A DNA stretch of 64,000 bases from Tigriopus japonicus (Eukaryota > Arthropoda > Copepoda > Harpacticoida > Harpacticidae): positions 8,434,782 through 8,498,781 of the forward strand of contig CM021322.1 of NCBI GenBank assembly GCA_010645155.1, in the 5' to 3' direction. The stretch's first letter is position 1. Each line of letters starts with the position of its first letter. Under the pieces are notes generated by a model. The model was not told the DNA's origin, ran no database searches, and was given only the letters and a program-made list of their open reading frames with translations. Positions 55,474 to 64,000 of the stretch are shown piece by piece. Position numbers and translations under genes: made by a program.

Positions 55474-55479
55474 AATAAA
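55474..55479 (+). terminator. Poly(A) signal of the small membrane-protein gene
   Basis: AATAAA 110 bases after the TGA at 55362-55364, followed by a T/G-rich stretch (CGTTTGTTTGTTGG), a normal cleavage-site context. Confidence 0.65.
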
Positions 55480-56616
55480 AGTGCTTCAATCTCGTTTGTT
55501 TGTTGGATCTATCAACGATTATTTGAATAGATTCGACCCCGTGGGCCCAATCTCTAAATCAAATCGGACTTGATCAATAATGAAAGTCTGGCAAAATTGA
55601 TTTAGGGAATAGGGCGTGTGGACTCGATGGTTTTCTAACCAATTAGACCGCCACCAATGTGCACTAAGCTTTTCCGATGCGAGTTATCCTTGCAGTTACC
55701 GAATCATTGGTTTCCTAAGGGCAACCCTCATTCAAAGATCAATACGATTTTCTCAAGAGTGGACCACTTGACCCACTTCCAGACAGAGAGCCAAAGAAAA
55801 TCATCTATCAATCTATTGTTATCCCTTCTTGACTCCCAAAAAGCAAGCTTCTATAAGACCATAAATGTAGGTTTCTCATTAAAAAGAGAACCAATCAAAT
55901 TGAATTTTTTGTTTACATATCCAATGTTATCACATATTAAAGTCGCGTATTAAAACTCGCGCATTTGTTGAAATACTTTTTGCTCCTGAGTAAATACTTT
56001 TGGGGTCTGCGAAAGACAAAAAACATCTCAACACAAGAAGCCAAAAACACCTAAACAAAAGGGCATCTTTGACGGTTGGTGGCTGATCGTAAACAAGCAG
56101 TGCTTAGTGCCATTGATCGGATCTATTGATCTCGCTATTCCGATCAATTCCAATTTATGCGTAGAAGGTACTTGAGATACTGACTTATAGTCATGGGAGT
56201 CTGTGGACGAAAATCGTTTGGACTAGACAAGTTTGCCATATGAAGTCTTAAGCACGTTGATGCATTAACAGTTGTTTTGTGGAATAACAAAATCCAAGAT
56301 TTTTGGATAGTAAAGGCACCTGGCCTTTTTGGGCCCAAGCGTCCGTCGATACTTTCAAGGTTTTGTGAAGCGGAGCCCAAGATTAAGTTTAAGACAGTTG
56401 CACGAAGAGTGAAAGAAACTTGCATGGCACATAAACACAAACCGATGTTACTAATAGTTTTTTTAACCTTCCAAATGGAAACCAGAACATATAACCTTAT
56501 AATTGAACGAGATGGAACATGAATACAACATAAGTTGGTCAGAAAAGGTTATGCCTAAAACAGACCTGTGATGTAATTGTAATTTTGATAAATTTTAATT
56601 ATGATAATAATAATAA
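55480..56616. other. Intergenic, no gene seen
   Basis: AT-rich. No supported gene or repeat before the mariner element. Confidence 0.5.
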
Positions 56617-56618
56617 TA

Positions 56619-57525
56619 CAGGGCTGCTACTTCTAATTGTCGCTCCACAGAATCGTGAAAACAACCATGATGAAATGACTTTTCAATTCATGCTTGATCT
56701 TGACTGAGTCTTAAACAATTATTCAACGTACAGTATTCGTAAATCCACGATGAATTCCTCATACTATCACCTAGAGATGGCTGAATTCAATGAGGAGCAA
56801 CGACGTCGCGCCGTTGTCATGGCCCTTGTGAATTCAAAGGCCAAATAACCAACCGAGAGATTGCCAACACGCTTGGATTGTACATCTGATTCTTTCAAAG
56901 GACTAGGAAGAGGTTAGAGGAGAAAAAGAAACACCCTGGTTCAAAGATAGTATGTGGAGTGATCTTCTATGATGACCATGCCTCCACACATCACCGAAAC
57001 ACGGTTCAGGGTCAACACAAGCATTTTATTTAAGGATGTGGTTATACCGATCACCAAGGAGACAACTGTTAATCGTCCACTGGGTATGGCAAAAAGACCA
57101 TGCACCCCGTCATGTATCCAAAAGTCTCTCCTGTGGCTCAAGGAGAACAGCCACCACTTCACCTCCAAGGATACATGGCCACCTAGCTCTCCGGATTGAA
57201 GTCCAATGGATTAGTCCTTCTTGGGCGTGTTGAAAGAAAGGACCAACATAAGAGCCCACAAGATGAAGACCTCCGAAATCAGTGTCATCAACGAGAAGGG
57301 CAACAAGATAGACGAGGCAAGCTCCAACTACGTGGTTTAATCGGTTTAATGTCCGCACGAAGGCCGTGGTCGTGAACGAGGGCATTGAGATCGAGTGAAT
57401 TCTATTCTAAACCATAAACCTTGGATGTCAGTTTTTTCAATTTTAAAGATTTAGTGTTTTAGGGCTGAGATATACTAGTTTTTGTGATGTTGATGATACG
57501 GCGACAATTAGAAGTAGCAGCCCTG
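56619..57525 (+). mobile_element. Mariner-type element (907 bp), internally deleted, dead transposase
   Basis: Perfect 25-bp inverted repeats (56619-56643 and 57501-57525, starting CAGGGCTGCTACTTCTAATT) lie between TA dinucleotides (56617-56618, 57526-57527), the Tc1/mariner target. Plus-strand remnants of the transposase: the start MAEFNEEQRRRAVVMALVNS from 56778; the helix-turn-helix NREIANTLGLYI after a frame shift and followed by a stop; then catalytic-domain pieces MPPHITETRFRVNTSILFKD, SLLWLKENSHHFTSKDTWPP and SSPD around 56972-57199, again with frame breaks. At 907 bp it is shorter than the ~1.3 kb of autonomous mariners, so part of the catalytic domain is deleted. It could move only with transposase supplied by another copy. 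Confidence 0.88.
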
Positions 57526-57527
57526 TA

Positions 57528-57561
57528 ATAATAATGTTTTTTTTCGACTCTTGGTCATGTC
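57528..57561. repeat. Dispersed repeat, copy 2
   Basis: Shares TAATAATAATGTTT and CGACTCTTGGTCATGT with 836-869. It directly follows the mariner element, which apparently inserted into the TA-rich start of this repeat. Confidence 0.5.
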
Positions 57562-58091
57562 ATGGCGTAAAGAAAAGGATATATGAATAATCATATTTAA
57601 CGAAAAAAGACAGGTCAAATGGTATAAACGTGTAAAATAGGGGTGTGGAATCGTGATATTACAGTGATGACTAGGGATGTTTCAGTGCACATGGAAGAAA
57701 GGAAGAGGGGATGCACAGACAGTACAGATGCAATTGGGTAGAGGTAGGTGATGAAATTGTTGGTTATTGCAGTAAAGAGGGTAGGTAGATTGAAGAGATT
57801 CTTTGTCAGTTCCCGTCGTTGGTGGAAGTTGGCTGGAAGCCGGACCAAGGTGCGAAGGTTAAATAATAAATTTTAATACCCACACAGCATAATTTTGGAA
57901 GAAAGTTTTTCGCACGGCTTTTTTTTCGGGCTATCAAAATTACTTTGTGTATTAATCCATTGTTGACCACTTACAGATGCGCGATACTTTGCGAAAGGAA
58001 ATGCTGGAATTTTGGAAAACTGAAAAAATAATGTAATTGAAATGTTATTGCATAGAATTAAGTTACAATTTGAAAGTAATTGTAAATGTGA
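57562..58091. other. Intergenic, no gene seen
   Basis: AT-rich spacer with no supported gene. The last part contains GTAATTG-type words that resume after the SINE, suggesting the SINE landed in an older AT-rich repeat. Confidence 0.4.
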
Positions 58092-58337
58092 TTTTTTTTT
58101 TTGAATTGTTGGTGCTAGGGTCGGAGGGTTGAGCCTCGCCCGGCCAGCGAAGCCAGCCATCACATCGTCCAAATCATTTCCGATAGGCAATCTCGTGTCC
58201 GGTATCAGAATGGTTCTCCGTCTGTGGGTGTGGATTAACGTCTAAAAGTTTCCTTGAGAAAGGTCGTGGAGGAGAATCGAACCTGGGACCTTTCTCACTA
58301 TAGGAAACTGCGCTAACCACGACACCACGTCTCCTCC
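58092..58337 (-). mobile_element. tRNA-derived SINE
   Basis: The minus strand begins GGAGGAGACGTGGTGTCGTG and contains an A box (TGGTTAGCGCAGT) and, ~35 bases further, a B box (GGTTCGATTCT), spaced and ordered as in tRNA-type RNA polymerase III promoters. After the tRNA-like head comes a ~150-base unrelated body, ending in an A-run (a T-run on + at 58092-58103). The layout is head, body, poly(A), so it is a SINE and not a tRNA gene. The parent tRNA is unclear. No clear target duplication was found. Confidence 0.82.
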
Positions 58338-58414
58338 CTGAGACGTTTCATTGCATTTCAAACAAGAGTAAATGTAATAGCGATTTATTACATTTCAAAA
58401 TAAAGTTATTGTAA

Positions 58415-60736
58415 TTGCATTTAATCACACTCGAAACGAATGTAATTGTTAATGACGATTTGTCAAAAATTGACCAAGGTCTGCCCTCAAATATACCTGC
58501 ACAAAAGGTGGGTCTGGCAAAGTTCAAGTTCAAAGAGGAACATTGGCCTCTTATTGTTGAAAGATTGGAAGAGTTGGATTTGATTTCCATTCTGAAGCAG
58601 GAACCATCCATAGATGACGCCATAAATAGGCTGATTTCACTTTTTGACGAGGTTTGTTTGTCCCTCAGTATCCCAGAAATGGTGTCAAAAGGGAGGTCGT
58701 TGTCTAAAATTCCAAAGGTTAGAAAGAAGTTGTTCAAAAGGAGTTGTCAGATTGCAAATAGACTTCGACGTACTTCAAATCCATTTGTTGTAGCCAGCCT
58801 CCAAAGCAAATTGGATGTGGTCCAATCAAAGATTAGGGCCTCCATTGATTCCGATCAGTTAGGAAAGGAAAGTAGAGTGATCCAGGAGGTTAAGACGAAT
58901 CCAAAGGCGTTTTTCTCTTTTGCAAACACAAAGAGAAAAATGAAGCATCCAGTAGGACCTTTTGAGGTCGATGGTAAAACCGTCAATGATAATGAGGTCA
59001 TGGCCAATATGCTTGGAGATCAGTTCTCAGGCGTATTTTCAAATCCGAAAAGGGTTGGTAGAGCAGGCCATGATTGTGGTAATGTTGTTGATGAGACTGG
59101 CATTCACAGCCAGGATAATCGATTGGAGGATCTGGTAGTCACAGATCAAGATGCTTTTGAGGCCATCAAGAGCTTAAAGCTCTCAAGTTCTCCTGGACCT
59201 GATGGTGTGACATCTCAGTTTCTGATGAAATGTTCACAGATTCTTGCCCCTGTTTTCTCCTACTTGATGCGTCGCATCTTAGATCAAGGCAAGTTTCCCT
59301 CTTCTCTAAAAGTAGCTCATGTTGTTCCAATTTTTAAGGGCGGAGATAAGTCACTCCCTAGTAATTATAGGCCCATTTCCTTGACTTCCAGTCTTGCAAA
59401 GGTCTTTGAGAAGATCATGAAGTCCAAGCTTGTTGAGTTTTTGGATGCCCATGATATCATTCCCCCAGGGCAGCATGGGTTTCGAGCCCATTTTAGTACA
59501 GTCACCCAATTGGTTGACCATATTGAGCAGATCATTGAAGGGGTTGAAAGTCACGAGTCAGTTGATGTAGTGTATCTTGACTTTGCCAAGGCCTTTGATA
59601 AGGTAGATCATGGTCTTTTGCTTGATCAACTCAAAGAGTTTGGGGTCAAGGGTAAGGTCCTGAATTGGATTGATAGTTTTATGAGCGAAAGGAAGCAAAT
59701 AGTTAAAGTTGGAGGATCTTTTAGTGGCATGTATGATGTCAAGTCAGGTGTTCCACAAGGTTCAATCTTAGGTCCGCTCCTGTTTATTCTCTTTATTGCT
59801 CCTCTCCAGAAGTTTAGAACGAAAGCCAGTATTTCTTCGTATGCTGATGACACAAAATTAGTTTGTGGAAGGAATGGTCAGGACTCGAAATGTTTAGTTG
59901 AGGACTTGGAGAAAATCTACTCTTGGGTTGGCGAGAGAAACATGGCATTGAACGGGATGAAATTCCGTACAATGACGTATGGGGCATCAAAATTAGATGT
60001 TCCGCTCAAAGACAATGGAGGTTGTGATATTGAGCAGGTATCGTCCATGAGGGACTTAGGAGTTGTCGTCCAAATTGATGGAAAGTTCGATGAGCATATC
60101 CAGTTGAAAGTGGGAAAGGCATTTCAAACGTGTGGTTGGATCTATCGCACTTTCAAGTCCAGAGATAGTATTACGATGCTAACTCTGTACAAGTCGATTG
60201 TTCAGCCGCATCTTGAATATGCCTCACCCATTTGGGCTCCAATGAGTTCAGCAGGTTTGCAAAAGGTCGAGCAGGTCCAAAGATGTTTTACAAGGAACAT
60301 CACAGGAATGAGAGAGCTCTCGTATTGGGAGAGGCTCCAAAAGTTAGGGCTGTACAGTACTCAGAGAAGGTATGAAAGGTATCTGATACTGTATGTTTTC
60401 AAGAGCGTTCATGGGCTCTGTCCTAACCCCGGATTTGAGATCAGTTGTAGCGATCGTAGAGGTTTTACGTGCGTTTTGAGAGCACCTCCAAATCCAAGGG
60501 AATCTAAGCTAGTTCGAACAATGAAGTCCTCCTCTCTTCTTTATCGGGCTCCTTCATTGTTCAATTTGTTACCCATTAGTCTTCGTCGGGAATATGTAGG
60601 AGCTGATCCTCTAACAGCATTTAAGGCAGGATTGGACAAACTTTTGAATACTATTCCTGACCAACCCACTATACAAGGGTTGTACAGATCTGCCAACAGT
60701 AACTCATTGGTAGATCAAATTTTGTATAAACGATAA
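58415..60736 (+). CDS. LINE reverse transcriptase, partial ORF2 (up to 773 aa, endonuclease missing)
   Basis: The frame is open for 773 codons with no stop, but the first codons come from flanking DNA and the opening codon is TTG, so no true start is present. It carries the reverse-transcriptase blocks: SSPGPDGVTSQFL, HVVPIFKGGDKSLPSNYRPI, GQHGFRAHFSTVTQL, DVVYLDFAKAFDKVDHGLL (block A, first Asp), GVPQGSILGPLLFILF (block B) and SSYADDTKLV (block C, the two catalytic Asp). A C-terminal region follows (WERLQKLGLYSTQRRYERYL and SLLYRAPSLFNLLPISLRRE) common in Jockey/CR1-clade elements. The apurinic-type endonuclease normally upstream is absent, so the copy cannot be autonomous, yet the intact frame argues for a fairly recent insertion. 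Confidence 0.88.
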   Translation: MHLITLETNVIVNDDLSKIDQGLPSNIPAQKVGLAKFKFKEEHWPLIVERLEELDLISILKQEPSIDDAINRLISLFDEVCLSLSIPEMVSKGRSLSKIPKVRKKLFKRSCQIANRLRRTSNPFVVASLQSKLDVVQSKIRASIDSDQLGKESRVIQEVKTNPKAFFSFANTKRKMKHPVGPFEVDGKTVNDNEVMANMLGDQFSGVFSNPKRVGRAGHDCGNVVDETGIHSQDNRLEDLVVTDQDAFEAIKSLKLSSSPGPDGVTSQFLMKCSQILAPVFSYLMRRILDQGKFPSSLKVAHVVPIFKGGDKSLPSNYRPISLTSSLAKVFEKIMKSKLVEFLDAHDIIPPGQHGFRAHFSTVTQLVDHIEQIIEGVESHESVDVVYLDFAKAFDKVDHGLLLDQLKEFGVKGKVLNWIDSFMSERKQIVKVGGSFSGMYDVKSGVPQGSILGPLLFILFIAPLQKFRTKASISSYADDTKLVCGRNGQDSKCLVEDLEKIYSWVGERNMALNGMKFRTMTYGASKLDVPLKDNGGCDIEQVSSMRDLGVVVQIDGKFDEHIQLKVGKAFQTCGWIYRTFKSRDSITMLTLYKSIVQPHLEYASPIWAPMSSAGLQKVEQVQRCFTRNITGMRELSYWERLQKLGLYSTQRRYERYLILYVFKSVHGLCPNPGFEISCSDRRGFTCVLRAPPNPRESKLVRTMKSSSLLYRAPSLFNLLPISLRREYVGADPLTAFKAGLDKLLNTIPDQPTIQGLYRSANSNSLVDQILYKR

Positions 60737-60836
60737 TTATATAAACTATAATAATCATTAACTCTCTTTACAGGGAATCCCATTCCTTGTAGCGGTATTA
60801 AAAAATCCGCCCCCCCCCCCCAAAAAAAAAAAAAAA
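58440..60836 (+). mobile_element. Jockey/CR1-type LINE, 5'-truncated, with complete 3' end
   Basis: Holds a long reverse-transcriptase frame, a short 3' UTR ending GGAATCCCATTCCTTGTAGC, then a C-run (60810-60821) and an A-run (60822-60836). The same end occurs in the copy at 8852-9102, so the C-plus-A tail belongs to the element. The 5' end lacks the endonuclease domain and starts abruptly near 58440-58455 in AT-rich flanking DNA. Confidence 0.88.
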
Positions 60837-63800
60837 TGATTCTTCATGTAAACGACCAACATCGTTTTTAGTTATTTGTTCATTTGCTTTTGACATGCAT
60901 GGTGCTAAAAGACTTATCCAAGAACTCTTGGAAGAAAGGTCAATAGAAAGCTGAGGACTGACATTTTCACTTCTTAAAACAATTCAAAACTATTATTTTT
61001 CCTCAAAGACAATAGATAGCATTGGTGCCAACAAAATGTCGCCAATATTTTTCCAAACAGAATTATGTTTTACATTTCAATGCAAATTTTAATTTATTAT
61101 CCGTGGTCTGAAGTCATTTAGTTTTACTTTGAAGGGATCATTCAATTTCTAGCATTTCCGGAAAGAATTAATGGAAACTCCAGGTCTAAGTGAATAATAA
61201 ATCGTCCCCGAAAAAGCTATTAATTCTCGGTGTAAAAGGCTGGCAAATCCCGTGATTTATTTCATTTCATTTCTTAGAATGTCAAAATTTAAAACCAACT
61301 AACCAGCTTTCCCCGAACAGAAAACATTGTGAGCTTGATTTGAACACTACCTACAAACAAATAGTATTCAATTTTAGTCATTATCGATTACAAACGGCTT
61401 TTGGATTGGTTTGCATGTGACTTGGCTATAGGCAATAAATTGTTCTTCTTTATGTCTCGTGGATTGACTGAAAGGATCAAATCTTAATTCAATCTGATAG
61501 CTCTAGGAAAGATTTGGTCTCGGTTTCGATGAAATTTAGTTCTAGGGTAACTTTTCCCTGTCTCCATTAAACCTCGATTGAACTTTGAAAAGTTTCTCTG
61601 TTCCATAGAATTGGTTTAGCATTGGCTAAACGCAATGCAAAGGCAACGCAAAATGACCTTGAAAATTGAATTCAAGAGAAAATGGGGTTTGGATAACAAT
61701 CTCAGATGGCCTTAATTTTTCGTGGGATGGTCAAATTTGAAATGTAAACACATGCATGCAACAACAGAAGGTGAACAAATCTCTTTCCTTTTGAATTTGA
61801 TTTATTGCTATTCTTGTATTCTTGCTTGTTAAAAAAACATTGAAAATTATACTACAAGATTCAACCTTTGAGTACACCTAAATTCACAATTATGCGTAAA
61901 CGAGTGCTTTATTTTAATTGTGTTAGCTTTGTCAAAAATATTTGACATGTATCATTCAATGAGGAAAAGGCTTCTTTTAGAAATCTCAATTACGAGATGA
62001 TGAATAGTCAAGTTATCTCGTGAATGATTGCCTTGCAAATCAATTTAAACATAAAAAAACACGTGCTATCAACCAACGTGGTCTCAGCTTCCGCAAAACA
62101 GAGATAACTAATTCAGAATATTACTTTGACATTAACCAAACATCATACGTTGTTCGGGCAATTAAAGTCTAAACGCATTGGTTGGAATGTACGAATGTAC
62201 CTCCAGGTTAATATTCACCGGCGATGTCACAATCATAGACCTTTATATTTCCATTCTGGGATGTCTAAGCCATTGTGACACAAATAAAGTTTCAAACGGG
62301 TCAATTGTAATGATTAATTTGCATAATAAAAGAATTAAATCAAGACAGATATCCAAAATATCTACCGCATCAAAAGATTGTCTCCTGGGTTCTCAACATC
62401 ATTTTCTTTTGAAGTTTTTTTTTTGTTCGCCTTATGAAATGAAAAATATTTAAGTTGATAAAATTTCGGTCTAATAAACGAATTTTTGATTCAACACAAC
62501 CAGTTTTTAATCGTTAACAACTTAATCAACAAGTTTGTGACTTTTTTTTAGAATTGACCAGTACCTAAAAGCACTTGAGTATACTGATGGGTTTCGAGTT
62601 TTCAATGCTTCCATTTTTGACTCGAAGTTTAAGCTTCTATTTGCCTGTCGACAAGTCTAGTTGCGTTAAGCTTTCTGACCCATAAATCGAAAAAAGGGCC
62701 AATGTTGCAATACTTTTTATTGACCTAAACTTTTTCGAATACAAATATCGAACTCGAAACACTCATTTCTTGAATGGCCTTTTGCAGACTACAACCAGTA
62801 AGTGTGGGCGGACGAATTCAGCTAGGAATGTCCAAACAAGTCCTCCCACAAACGTGGTATGGATTATTATGAATTCCCAAACTTCGATCCCATTTTTCTT
62901 CATAACAACCTGAGATCAAGCCACAAAAGAACACTAAACTCACTCTTCCGAACACTAAAGCTTGAGAACTGACCCACCTCTAGCCACTTGGCCCCAAAAA
63001 TCCCCAGCTGAATTCGCCCGACCGCACTTATCCATTCATTTAACGCATTTTCGTAGCCAATTGTTTCTCGGATCTGAGCCCTTCAATAATAACCTGTTTG
63101 TCGTGTTTCCCAAAATTCCATCTGACGCCTTCTTCTTCTTCATCACCAACACCATCGCCACATCAACATCAGAAATACCTCCGATGCTCGTCCGTCCACA
63201 TATCTCGTTGACTCGTGTTGCTCCAGACTTCGTCACCGAAAACGCTCGTTGTTGTCTTCATCACCATCCCGATGATTGTCCGCGTTTGTCGTCAGTCGAG
63301 CAATTTTCTCATACAAAGAGCTCCTTAGACAATCCTCGGAATCAACTTGACGACAATTAGGGTACGAGAACAACCTCCATGAGAAGATCGATCTTTGATG
63401 AAGGAATGGAGAATGAGAGTAGAATATTAATAATTGTCCACGGTGATGATGGAGAAGATGATGATGACCACCGCTAATCAAGCCATATCGAACTCCCTCC
63501 CACTGTAGTATTATGTTCTCACGCCATTTTGAGCATTGCTATCGATTCAACAGATCCATGTTAACTTCCAGGAGATTATACAAAGATCCTAGTTTTTTGC
63601 GGCCACATCTACGTTATCTGCAATTTGGATTGCTTCCCGAAAATGAGTCTTAGTTCTTGATTAACCTTGTAATGAGAAATCAAAGTTCTGTTGGAGCGAC
63701 TTGAGTCCCCATAATTGGTTACGAAAATGGAGTGCAACACATTGATGTAATGATGCATTTTTTAGCATGGCTCATTAATCTTAGGCCTCAACAACATTGA

Positions 63801-64000
63801 AACACCCGAGGAGATAACCAGGTCCTGATTGGAACAACAATAACAACAACAACAACAACGTCAAGCAAGCGCAATAAGGAGTTCACAATGTGTGTTTTGG
63901 ACATTTTCAAGTGGCCAACTGATGCCTCCGAAATACCACCTCAGCATCTCAAATACATCTAAGAACAAATGATGGCGGACGAGGTGGAGGTTGGGGTTGT
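60837..64000. other. Intergenic, no gene seen
   Basis: AT-rich at first, with higher GC from about 62950. A 132-codon frame at 62962-63360 has no motif and is not called. A rise in GC and coding-like words near 63000-63480 could mean an exon or promoter of a gene to the right of the window. Confidence 0.4.
63833..63859. repeat. (AAC)n microsatellite
   Basis: A short run of AAC units with one interruption (AACAATAAC). Simple tandem repeat near the window end. Confidence 0.8.

Noticed and set aside
58260..58337. tRNA gene on the minus strand
   Set aside because: The A and B boxes are present, but the cloverleaf does not close with a normal acceptor stem and the sequence continues into a SINE body with an A-tail.
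62962..63360. 132-codon frame near the right end
   Set aside because: No recognised motif and no splice or poly(A) context in the window; left as a possible edge of an unseen gene.

Overview
The window is animal nuclear DNA. It has spliced genes with GT-AG introns (from 57 bp to about 9 kb), AATAAA poly(A) signals and many interspersed transposons, and no prokaryotic layout. The gene content (a DHRS7-type reductase, a SIPA1L-type RapGAP, a Cys-loop ligand-binding protein) and the transposon mix (BEL/Pao, Jockey/CR1-type LINE, mariner relatives, hAT-type MITEs, a tRNA-derived SINE) suggest an arthropod. A crustacean such as a copepod is my guess; it is not proven by the sequence.

Layout. 1-9.1 kb: a 7-exon DHRS7-like gene (2316-3864, +) among small DNA transposons. 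These are a perfect inverted-repeat element at the window edge, two hAT-type MITEs with 7/8 and 8/8 bp target duplications, a TA-flanked MITE, and a LINE 3' end. 9.1-41 kb: one large gene on + (13509-40582, 13 coding exons, 2053 aa) encoding a SIPA1-like Rap GTPase-activating protein with RapGAP, PDZ and C-terminal coiled coil. All exon phases join exactly. A decayed mariner transposase lies in its second coding intron.

41.2-51.3 kb: a convergent minus-strand gene of three exons (261 aa). It encodes a signal peptide plus a complete nicotinic-type ligand-binding domain and then stops, with no membrane segments. This is the architecture of a soluble acetylcholine-binding protein (AChBP) and is the most interesting gene here. 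Its 9.2-kb first intron holds a three-layer nest: a GGTCAC-repeat inverted-repeat element, interrupted by a 5'-truncated LINE, interrupted by a young BEL/Pao element with nearly identical LTRs and a 5-bp target duplication.

51.8-64 kb: a hAT-type MITE with a perfect 8-bp target duplication, a small single-pass membrane protein gene (55104-55364, +), a mariner pseudo-element with perfect 25-bp inverted repeats, a tRNA-derived SINE, and a LINE with an intact reverse-transcriptase frame. The last 3 kb show nothing recognisable. A 50-N assembly gap lies at 42030-42079.

The host genes are functionally unrelated and are not an operon. The SIPA1L and AChBP-like genes converge, with stop codons about 660 bp apart. 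All gene models come from reading frames, splice-phase agreement and remembered family motifs; no database search was run.
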